Source of the DNA: Marthasterias glacialis
Lineage: Eukaryota > Echinodermata > Asteroidea > Forcipulatida > Asteriidae
Direction of reading: 5' to 3'
DNA: 64,000 nt
NCBI GenBank assembly: GCA_911728455.2
Contig: OU452228.1
Location: forward strand, 10,297,129 to 10,361,128
In this document: in pieces, positions 49,201 to 61,200 of the stretch
Position numbering within the stretch: the stretch's first letter is position 1
Layout: every line of letters starts with the position of its first letter
The notes under the pieces: generated by a model
Database searches by the model: none
The model's input: only the letters and a program-made list of their open reading frames with translations
What the model was told of the DNA's origin: nothing
Program-made: the position numbers and the translations under genes

Positions 49201-52200
49201 ACATGGAATTTGCTTTCCCAAAAAATGGTCAAATTCAGTTCAATTAAATTCAATAGTTTGTCACGCCAGAATGAGAATCATTTCCTCAGTTTGCAGATAT
49301 TGAAGCACAATAGATTAAAGCACAGTTATTATTCGGTTATTACACAATAGGGTTAATAATGCTATAAATTGGCGGATATCAACACCAAATAAATGTCAAT
49401 TATCATTATTATTAAAAGAATACATCATTTGAAACACACTACCCTCTTTAAAGGCATCCATAGTTGAAAACATGTGTGCCATTTCAGTGAAACTTTCACT
49501 GGTAAATTTGGATAATAATATGTTACTTGAAACCTAGTGGTTTGAATAGAATGTCCTGTTTCAGTAATGGACTGTACTACACTGCACAGACTGTAATTGA
49601 GTGTTGGGGGAAAAGAATATTTAATTTGTTGAGCTGGTAGTCTGTGGAGAGTCGTGTCCGAGCAGTCTAGTGGATTAGGTTCAAGTTCTGTCATTCAAAG
49701 AGTGTGGGTTTCAAATCCAGGTGTGGCTGGTCACGATGCTAATGTGTCCTTGAGCAGGATACTTTCCCTTAATTTGCTTTGTCCTTCAGATGGGACATAA
49801 AGCCATAGGTTCCATGGGTGTAAAAGAATAAATAATAATAATAGTGTACATTTATAATGCGCCATGTCTGTCATAAATGACACTCCTGGCGCCAAATTAT
49901 CAAATCTGGTGGAGATTGTTACAAATGATTTTATGAGACGAAGCAACCATAATACAACACCTTGAAAGGGATACAAGGTGAGGTGGCGCATATTGCTGCC
50001 AGACCATGCCAGAAACACCGGGGCAAACCCCTTCTCTTTACGATAAGTGTACTGGGTTCTTTTACATGCATTACACAACAGACAGCACCAACGGCTTTGC
50101 GTCCCATTCGTAGGATGAAGCAATAATGGTTAAGTGTCTTGCTTAAGGACACAAGTGTCACGACCGGGACTCGAACCCACACTCTGGTGATCAGAAACAC
50201 CAGTGCTTGAGTCCGGTGCTCTTAACCGCTCAACAAGAACCCAGCAGTCGATTTCACCAAACTCTTCCTAACTTAGGAATCATCCTAACTTTAAGATGCA
50301 TAGTGATTTGTTTTGTGACATCATAATTTCCTAAGCAATTAAGATTGGTTCATACATTTACTCATCTTAAGATTGATCTTAGCTCTTTGTGAAATTGACT
50401 GCAGAACACTTAATGTGAAAGAGTAGGGGTTTACCTCTGTGTTTCTGGTTCAATGCAAGCACTGTTGTCTACAGGTTTCCTCAGGCTTCAATGCTATAGT
50501 AATTAAGTTTACTTTTGAGGCATCCTTGGTTTTATAACCAGAAATTAATTCTAAGAATAAAAGTAAAGTAACAAGTCCTCCAAGGTTTAAAACATGGGTA
50601 ACTGTCATTTGTGACTGTTACTGTTGTTGGAATGGATCTTCTTTTTTTCTCCTAAAAATTTGAATAACTCATTTATAAATTAATTTCATTTTTTGCAGGG
50701 TTATGTAAAGATTGACGGCTATCGTACAAAAAGGTAACAAATCTGACAAGTTTTATATTCATTTCATTTTGTATATAAATTTTGATTTGGATGGTTGTTG
50801 TTGTAACATACAAAACCGTTTGAGTGATATTGAAAATCTCGCTCTTGTTTTTGGTGCTGAGAACAGTAGAAATAATTCTGGCAGCCGTTCAAGGTATCGA
50901 AATCCTGGTATGTCAGACAAAGGATTGAAGGGCTGGAATAGAGTGAATTCATTCGTTGATTCCAGCGCCTTTTGTCCCTGGCCATCCAAACACTGCACAC
51001 ACAACCTTCTGAGCAAGTCAACATGTCAATCGCTGTTGATCTCGCCCACACACAACTTTCGGAGCGGATTGCTCCAGAGTAGGATGCAGGAATATGGCTG
51101 TTGACCCATGGCTGTTGACCAATCATCAGTGACGATTAAAGTTTGCTGAAAGATAATATCATTTGGATGAGACTGTAGACTAATTCACTTTAGGTCATTT
51201 GTATGATGTCTATACCAGTGTTTTTGGCGAATACTGAGGCACAAATTTTGCCCATGTGCCATTGTGTGCATCCATGGGGTGGCATGGGTGGCCTGTGCGT
51301 AAAGTGCTCGCCTCTCACGAATGTGTCCCTGGTTCGATTTCCGGCTGGGGCCATATGTGAGTAGAGTTGTGCGTTGGTTCTCTCCTGCGCCACAAGGGTT
51401 GTTTCTCCAGGCCATCCGGTTTTCCTCCCTCCAGAAAAACCAAACACTTACGATCTCAGGCTGTGCTCCATGGTCATATATGGGTTAATGTGGCTGTCTG
51501 CCGAAGGCGCCCTTAAATGCCTGCAGCTCGAACACGTGTAGCCACGTCCTTCGCAATTCAGCTTCTCAGCTGCCAGTAAGGATGATTAGCCTCCCTAATT
51601 ATTATTATTACTATTATTATTAACTCGCATCATGTTAGTAAATAGCTGCGTCGACATCATTGGTCAGTGATGCTGGTGATATGTAAAAAAAGGAATGCTG
51701 GGTGCATTGCAGGCTTGATGCTTCACAGAGGCGGCAGAGACAGTTGCCTCCATGCCCCTGGGGAAATGCCTTGGCCCCTTTGAAGTGTTCCAATACTAAT
51801 GCTCCTCATAGAGGTACCCTATACCGAACCAAAGTGCATTGCCCTAACAAGAGAGCGAAGTTTCAGGCCTGGCAATGTATGGAATCCTTTTCAGTAAGTC
51901 ATTACATCACACGCGTGCGCATCTGCTGCATGCCCAAAGTTTTTCCTACTTCCGGTTCCAAAGCTGGCATACCTTACTGTGTTATTTTACCAAAAAAACA
52001 ACTCATTCCTTCATTCAAAGACATTTCTTATGAAAGAAAATGATATTTCTGATAAGACCTTGACTCTTTCAAAGATACACAGTGAAAGACAAGTCCAGAA
52101 ATTATGTTGTCCTTCCATAAATCATCAAAGAAGTTCAATGGATTTCCTATGGGCTTATGGCAATCGACTGAGCCAGTTTCTGTGAAGTGGCCGTGGCTCA

Positions 52201-55200
52201 CAGCGGAATTACGGCACACAAACCAACAGGATGGTGTCTACCTAGTTATGGTAGCACTTGGTATTTGCTTGGATTTGTTTATAGTTTTTGGAAACAAGAT
52301 TATTCTAACAGACCAAGAGGTACATCTAGTTGATTAAATGGAAAGTATATTTTGCTCTTGGTAGAAAACACAGTGCTGTGCATGTAAACAAATGTTGTTA
52401 TCCTTGATTATGTAACGTTTGTATTTATTGAATATATTTCTTTGGTTTCAGATTTTTTGTTATCAAAGGAGAGATGCTGTGCATATACAACACGGAAATG
52501 GTAAGAAAAGCTGGCTTTATTATAAAGGAATTAGATTTGTATGAAGAATTTATGCAGGAAGAAATCTCTGTACAATTACGTGTGTGATATAATTTCTACT
52601 TTTTTTGTTGTTGGAACATCTATTTTTATATAGATGGAATAAACTTGTGCTAGTTTATATCATTGCCATATTTTTCTCAAACTCTTAGTGTAATATTTTT
52701 TGTGACATTTGTAGAGAACTTTAAACTTGTTATACCAGCGCTACAATGTTTTGATTTTGAAAAAAGTCTCCAACGTTTTTAATCTGTGTATAATGTTCTC
52801 AACAAATTTTTAAAATTGTACTCAAGTGAAGACATTGAAGACATTTCCCCATTCTTTTGCTGAATTATGATGCAACAAAATTGAACTCAATTAATTTATG
52901 TATTCAAAACAGGCATGATATTCTTCCTACTTAAGTCTGATTTCCAATTTTTTGCACTCAGAAAAAAATCAGTAAAATTGTTATTAAATAGCTTGAAAAA
53001 TCTATTAAAGCCTATACCATATGTACAAGTAGGTCATCCCTTCTACTCAATCAATAAAATTTTCCCACTTTTTTTCCCGAGGGTCAAATATCATGCCTGT
53101 TGAATTCATTGTGTGTGTGGATCCCAGCAACTTGGTAACCATTTGTTTCATTTCTTTGTTTACACATGAAGGATTTTGAGTCGGCCATAGCGATTTCAGA
53201 CATACAGATGAAGCTTGCATCAGTGAAGGAACTACCCAAAAATAAGATACAGCTAGCCACCCCACCCAAGATCTACGTGTAAGGACATACAAATCAAAAA
53301 GTGAAGTGTCGTGGCTGACCGGTCTCTTGCCACCAAGCTCAAGCTCTGGTGTTGGCAGAGTGTGGGTTTCTATTCGCGGTCATGGCAATAATCTACCGTT
53401 TTGGTTTTCCCCTTATACTGATGTGTGATAAGCACTGTATACTTCAGAGCAAAGATTATAGAGTGCCGAGGCGCAAGATGAGGAACTCTGGCTGAGATGT
53501 GAAATCTCACTGGACGCCATTTCGGCAAGTGACTCTCTATTGATACAACACTGATACGTGCGGACCATTGTAGACAATGACTTGCTATCAATGGGAAACA
53601 CAGGCATTCACTTGCCGAAATGGCGCCCATTTGTATTTCACTTTCCAACAGTAGACAAAGGCCCGGCTCCCCATCTTACGCCTACGGCGCTCTATAATCT
53701 TTGCTTCAGAGTCCTTTGAAGAAAAACAAAATTCACAGGCTACTCGGGTGGGATTCAAACCCAGAACCCCTGAGACATCTGCTCAAGAATTTGGGGCTAT
53801 GGGTTCAAATCCTATTCAAGTAGCCTGTGGATTTTTATGCAGGACTTGGGGGGAAAGCACGGAGTGCAATATTGCACATCGGTGTTAGGGTACAACCAAA
53901 TAATAATTCTCAAGTGTTGAAATCATATTGCTATCAATGTTAAACATAGATCTCCATTTTTTTTAAATTAACGTTTGACCTTTGACCTCAGATTGACTGT
54001 CGATTCTCCTACTGATGTGAAGGAATGGATGGAAACATTGAAGGAGGCCATCCAGGAGGGTCTATCAGATCACTCGGTAGGTCCAGCACTGTTAGATGCA
54101 GTGTGGCAGTAGCAAAGATTATAGAGCGTCAAAGGCGCAAGAGGGAACTGGAGCTTTGTCTATTGTTCAGGCTTGCAACTTTTCAGCGGATCAGCTGATT
54201 TCCTCTTTTGAAAATTGAAAAACACTGTACAAAATTATGTGTGTATTGCCATTTCCTCTTTTTTTGAAACTTCCCAGTTGCATGCCTGATTGTTGGAACG
54301 TGAAATATGCATGGGTGCCATTTCGGCAAGTGAAGGCTTGTTTCCTACTGATAGCAATGGTCATTGTCTACACTGATCTATTGTTGTATCAATAGAGTTA
54401 CTTGCTGAAATAGTCCAGTGAGATTTCACATTTCAGCCAGAGTTCCCCATCTTGCATCTTCGGCCCTCTTTAATCTTCGGGCAGTAGGAATCTAGATACT
54501 TGTGGAGTGTTGTGGTCGAGCGGACTAGTGCACCGGACCTAAGTTCTGGTGTTGTCAGAGTGTGGGTTTGGTTCACAGTCATGGCACTATGTGTCTTTGA
54601 GAAGGACACCTCACCATAGATGCTTCGTCCCTCAGATTGTACGCTGAGCCATAGGTTCCGTGTGTTTTGTAATGCACATAAATGAGCGCAGAATTCTTAT
54701 TGTTAAGAGAAGGGGTTTGTCTGGCATGATTGGCGTTGCATCACCTTGTAAAACCCTTGCAATGTGCTGTATAAATGGGTCTCATAAGTGTCATAGCTCT
54801 GCATAATTGTCGTGAAAATAGTGAGGCTTTTGAGACATCTGTGCATTATTATTATTCTCTCTTGCAAGATTTGGACCAGGATCGAGCATGCAAATCAAAA
54901 AGCCACCCATTTTGATACATTTCCCTGGCTTTGCACAAGTTTGATGGACTCGGTGCCAAACATCCAAATATCTTGAGAAGTTTGTCTGCCTTTACATCCA
55001 ATTTTATATAGCGTATTTGCGGCCCCCAAAAAAACTAAGAAAAAACAAGGAAGAAAAGAAAAACGTCTTCAGAAAGTTTTATTTCTTGCCCGAAACTTTT
55101 CATGGCTTGGTCATTTCATTGATGTTTGAAATTTTCAGTCTGTTTATGTTGATTAACTAAAGGGTCACTTTGAACGAAATCCCTCCAACTCATTTGATTA

Positions 55201-58200
55201 GTTATCCTTGTTTATTTTGTGTTATTATTTGATCATAAGTTTGAAGTTTTCCTCCCAGTAATTTTGTTGAAGTTTGAACAGAAAGACTAGCCCCCACCCC
55301 CCTTCTTCAATTTTTGAACTAGTGTTTTTCCCCACCATTGGCGGCGCCCTGCATGGTTCCCAGCAAAGACCCACAAAAGCCCAATGTGAAGTACCAGTGC
55401 CTCAGTAAACAAGTATAAACCATGACATCACACCATCCACTGGGTAAATGTGCTTTATCTTCGTCGCTGTGCATTTTCCATTGTCTTGTTTGGATAGAGT
55501 CCATGGCGTGATGTCACAGTGCTGTTTTTATTCCTAGTCACTTAGGGGCTTTTTGTGAAACTGTGTGACACTGATCATAATGTGTGGTGTTTTTTTTTAC
55601 ACTATGAAAGAATTTTTTTATTAGTTTTACTTGTATACATGTAAACATTGGGCACTTGTTTACCTTTCTACAACACAAGAACAATAATGTGCAATTTGCT
55701 CAAGTTGATCTTTAATATTCATTGCAGAGCTTGGAGAAGATTCAGCAGAATCCGTCCAACAAGTACTGTGCAGATTGCAGAATGAAAGGTAGGTGGTTAC
55801 AATGAGTGAAAAACTATGAGACTTTTGCTTTTCCAATGTAAATTAAAAAAAAAACAAAAAAAAATTGACTTCAGATTTATTTCACTGATGTATATTCCCC
55901 CCCCCCTGTTTTTTCCCCTACAGATCCCGATTGGGCGTCCATTAATCTGGCCATAGTTGTGTGCAAAAACTGCTCTGGTGAGTCCAATCAACTAACTGCC
56001 TCAAAGACTGTTTTATATTTTTAACTTCAAACCAACTTGAAAACTCGATTCTGATTGGTCGATCCATAGCAACATGAGTGTGATATTAACATACAATGCA
56101 CGGCTTATATAACATTTTGTTCTAACGAACTGTTGTAATGCGCTGTTTTAACTCTTTGTATTGCGCTATTCTGCCTTTTTGATATAGAGAGGTTTCACGT
56201 GACGTCACTTGAGACCTTTTTCTAATGCTGCGTGCACAAACGGGCGCTGGAAATCATTCAGCAGACGACGCGTTAGCCATTGAGTTTGTACATGGCATTA
56301 CCCAACATGGCTGCGAAACGAACTTTTCCCGAGGTCATGCAACCTCTCTATTGGACGCAGAAGCCCTATATTTGTCCATATTCACTTGTGCTTAAGTGTG
56401 ATAACTAATAATACTTATATTTAATTTATTTCTCGGGCTATTAAAAAATGATAAGTACATATCTGCTCCCTTGGGTGGATATGTTGCACGATATAAAACA
56501 CCTGTATAATTATTATTAATATCATTCTTATTGTACCAGGTCTCCACAGAAACCTAGGTGTGCAACTGTCCAAGGTCAGATCCCTTAAAATGGACACCAA
56601 AGTCTGGACTCCGATGCTGGTTCAACTCATGATAGAACTCGGTAACAACAAGTCTAATAAATTCTGGGAAGCCAACCTGAATGAGAGTGAGAAAGCTGTG
56701 CCAGACGACACCCTGTAAGTTTATTGATTTCATTTCATTTATTAATTTCACAGGTAAAAACGTACAGCACAGAGCTACATAAAAAAACAATAAAATCCAA
56801 CAAACAACCAACAGAAACAAACAATTAGCACCCCTGCAGGATTGCAAAAAAGCCAAATGAATAACTATCGAGTTGCTCTCCTAATGCTAAATGACAAGCG
56901 AACAATATACAAAAAGTTATATAAAAGTATAAAATTGTGAAACAAAATAAAAATAAAAGAATTAACACCAAAATACAGATTATTGCACTATAAAGGACAT
57001 TAAAAAAGGCAAATTGAACAGATTATGTAAACCAAAAAAGGCAATTTATACAGAAATATTCAATAAAAAAGTACAATTCTTGAAGTATTATGAAATTAAA
57101 ACATGGAACATAAAAAGGTTCCTTCAACAGAATATAGAAAAACATAGTGTAGTTTGACCTGTGACTTGGATTCGCATCCTGATGGTCGGTGGCTCGGATT
57201 TGACCATTTGGACTTGGTATTCGGACTCGATGTTTGTGACTTGGGACTGGGCTCGATGTTTGTGACTTGGGACTGGGATTGATATTTGTGACTTGGGATT
57301 GGGCTCAATGTTTGTGACTTGGGATTGGGCTCAATGTTTGTGACTTGGGACTGGGATTGATATTTGTGACTTGGGATTGGGCTCAATGTTTGTGACTTGG
57401 GATTGGGCTCAATGTTTGTGACTTGGGACTGGGCTCGATATTTGTGACTTGGGACTGGGCTCGATGTTTGTGACTTGGGATTGGGCTTAATGTTTGTGAC
57501 TTGGGACTGGGCTCGATGTTTGTGACTTGGGACTGGGCTCGATGTTTGTGACTAAGGATTTGGCTTGATGTTTGTGACTTGGGATTGGGCTCAATGTTTG
57601 TGACTTAGGACTGGGCTCAATGTTTGTGACTTGGGACTGGGCTCAATGTTTGTGACTTGGGACTGGGATTGATATTTGTGACTTGGGATTGGGCTCAATG
57701 TTTGTGACTTGGGACTGGGCTCAATGTTTGTGACTTGGGACTGGGCTCGATGTTTGTGACTTGGGATTGGGCTTGATGTTTGTGACTTGTGACTGGGCTC
57801 GATGTTTGTGACTTGGGATTGGGCTTAATGTTTTTGACTTGGGACTGGGCTCGATATATTTGTGACTTGGGACTGGGCTCGATGTTTGTAACTTGGGATT
57901 GGGCTCAATGTTTGTGACTTGGGATTGGGTTTAATGTTTGTGACTTGGGACTGGGCTCGATGTTTGTGACTTGGGACTGGGCTCGATGTTTGTGACTTGG
58001 GATTGGGCTTAATGTTTGTGACTTGGGACTGGGCTTGATATACTTGTGACTTGGGACTGGGCTCGATGTTTGTGACTTGGGATTGGGCTCAATGTTTGTG
58101 ACTTGGGACTGGGTTCAATGTTTGTGACTTGGGACTGGGCTCGATGTTTGTGACTTGGGATTGGGCTTAATGTTTGTGACTTGGGACTGGGCTCGATATA

Positions 58201-61200
58201 TTTGTGACTTGGGACTGGGCTCAATGTTTGTGACCTGGGACTGGGATTGATATTTGTGACTTGGGATTGGGCTCAATGTTTGTGACTTGGGACTGGGCTC
58301 AATGTTTGTGACTTGGGATTGGGCTCAATGTTTGTGACTTGGGACTGGGCTCGATGTTTGTGACTTGGGATTGGGCTTGATGTTTGTGACTTGGGACTGG
58401 GCTCGATGTTTGTGACTTGGGACTGGGCTCGATGTTTGTGACTTGGGATTGGGCTCGATGTTTGTGACTTGGGACTGGGCTTGATGTTTGTGAATTGGGA
58501 CTGGGCTCGATGTTTGTGACTTAGGATTGGGCTTGATGTTTGTGACTTGGGACTGGGCTCAATGTTTGTGACTTGGGACTGGGCTCAATGTTTGTGACTT
58601 GGGACTGGACTCAATGTTTGTGACTTGGGACTGGGCTCAATGTTTGTGACTTGGGACTGGGCTCAATGTTTGTGACTTGGGACTGGGCTCGATATTTGTG
58701 ACTTGGGACTGGGCTCAATGTTTGTGACTTGGGACTGGGCTCGATATTTGTGACTTGGGACTGGGCTGGATGTTTGTGACTTGGGACTGGGCTCGATATT
58801 TGTGACTTGGGACTGGGCTCGATGTTTGTGACTTGGGATTGGACGGCAAAATGCTAATTGTTTTAATACATGAATTTCTTGCAATTTAGTGCATTTTGAA
58901 ATAACCCTTTTGAATGGCAAGTACTGTTTAAAGTGTTGTGAGATTCAGGGTGTCATAAACCAGTTGCCACCGGGAATCGTCCATTCTTTTCCCGTAAAGC
59001 CTGACGGGATTTTTTGGGGGGAATTGTCAGAATCATTTTTCTTCGAGAGTACTGCTGGCACAAAGATAGCTTGACTTGACAAAGCCAAGAGAATAAAGAT
59101 TCTTTTTATAGCACTGGGATTTTTGTTTTCCGTATCAAGAAAATGTCAAATACATGCACCTTGAATTGCAAAACCTCGGCCGTAAGCTATGGCTGAGGAT
59201 TGGTACTAAATCCAGAACCAAGGCTGGTTCCCCATTCACTGTGACTCACCTCCATTGAGCCCAAATACAATGAATAAACAATGGCGGAAGCCTCTTGATG
59301 TCTCGTAATCCTCTTCTCGGAACAAAAACACAATGGTCTAGAATTAGGGATTACACAATAACCCCTGCATATTTTGTTTTTTGTCTTCTACAAACGATGG
59401 TCAGCCGACCATCACTTCAAAATAAGACAACGTAACATTTTTCTTTCACTGGATACTTGGGAATACTACATACTTTTAGTCGAGCTATTTTGTAGTAACT
59501 GGGAAGAACAAGTTTTGTCGTGTCTGCAAATGATGTAATTTCCCTTTAACTATCTTACCACAGTGAGAGAAGACAAGTTTACATCATCAATAAATACAAA
59601 GATAGGAAATACTGCAAGCAGTACTCTGTGGATAAAGACATGGACAAGGTAAGATCAAGCAAATCAAAGTCTAGAATGCAGGAGGTTTATTGTTCCATTC
59701 TTACCCTAGGTGCTCTTTTTCTGCTGGACTCGAAAAGCTCCAAGTATTATGTGCTGTGTACACGTAACACTATCAGTGTTCTGGCCGATTCAATCAACCC
59801 GATTCTCAAACTGTATAATGGCAGGACCAATAAACCACTTAAGCCAGGGGTTCTCAAAACTTTTCTGTGCCACCTGACAGGATTAATTTCTCAGAACGAC
59901 TGGAAAAACTTTTCATTTTCTTTTTCATATCGTTGACACAGAGACACCCTGACTAAACAAAGCCAAGAGAACAAGGTTCTCATTCAAGCCCCGGGATTTA
60001 TTGTTTCTCTTTCGAGAAACTATCAGATTCATTTAGCGTGGATCGCAAAACCTCGGCCTTGAAAGACACGGCTGTCAATTGATTCCATGTCCGTAACCGA
60101 GGCTGGATTCTCTAGGTTTACTCGGACTTACTCCATTGAGTCGAAATACAATGGTAAACAATGATGGAAGCCTCTCAGTGTCTAGTATAAAGGGAGAGTT
60201 TGAGCATGAATTCCACTACCATCTGTCCTTAAATGTGTGGGTGAAATGGAGTGTTGCACGGTGAGTGCATGCACTGCACACGCTCCAAAATTGAATGTTC
60301 GGGCGACCTTTGTTCCGGTTTTCCGATTGCACACAAAAGACAAGTTTCATGTCAGCCGATTTCTGGTAGGGAAAACACTGGCATGTATATACATCATCCG
60401 GCATCAACTGGTTAAATCGGCCCTATTTATATCGCAATTGTATTGGTTACAAAATGACCTTTGTGAAATGTTCATATTGTGACCAAAATAAAGATTGGGA
60501 AGTCAGCTTTGAACTTTTGTACACTTCGACTGCTGTCATTGTTTTTAGAATTTTTATCAGTATTTTCTGAAAAGAAGTAGTAATTTACAGCTTCAAATGC
60601 ATATCATAATATCATTTTGTTGACCTGAAAATACTGAGATTGTATTTTTCAGTGGTGTGTATTAGAAAGTAGTTGCGGTGAAGATTCTGTTGTAGTTAAT
60701 TAATGATAATATTAAAAGAAGTATGAACATTTAAGAAAATGGCATGAGTATGGGGCACCATACTGACATCGCTCACCAAAGCAGTTCCACTGAATACAAA
60801 CTTTTGCATAAAAGTTTGCTACATATTCGCACAAGTGGAATGTAGCCCTGGTATGTACACTAAAACCAAAATGAAACAGCAACTTGTGTATGTGACCCCA
60901 TCAAAAGGTCAAAGGTACAACTCCATGAAACTGACCAGTAGGTTTCATTTGTCAAATACACCAATGGGGACATAGCTGGTATCTTGCATTCAAACCCAAA
61001 CAAAACAGTAACTACATGTAGATGTACATGTGTCACCAATCAAAAGGTCAAACGTAGAACTCCATGAAACAGACCAGTAGGTTTCATTTGTCAAATACAT
61101 GTACACCACTGGGGACATAACTGGGCCCAATTTCATTGAGCTGCTTGAGCAGAAAACATTGCTTAAAAATTGTCTGCTAAGCAGAAATGAGCAGGATACC

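Larger units (their letters stand above)
46897..50698. other. ARAP intron rich in SINEs and fold-backs
   Basis: A fold-back at 46999-47139, a degraded GGCCAATTTCATAG-family copy at 47203-47350, a C/A and TAAA microsatellite at 48273-48322, SINEs at 48897, 49645 and 49826, and a MITE at 50244-50402. No exon recognised. Confidence 0.6.

Noticed and set aside
50712-51104. Extended coding frame after the 35-nt PH2 exon
   Set aside because: The ARAP frame leaves this exon at GTAACA with phase 2 and continues precisely at 52452; the 50712 frame is in another phase and shows no domain.
57096-58920. Minus-strand frames giving repetitive SHKYRAQSQVTNIEP-type peptides
   Set aside because: They are translations of the 26-bp minisatellite; the pattern follows from DNA repetition and no splice or start context supports a gene.
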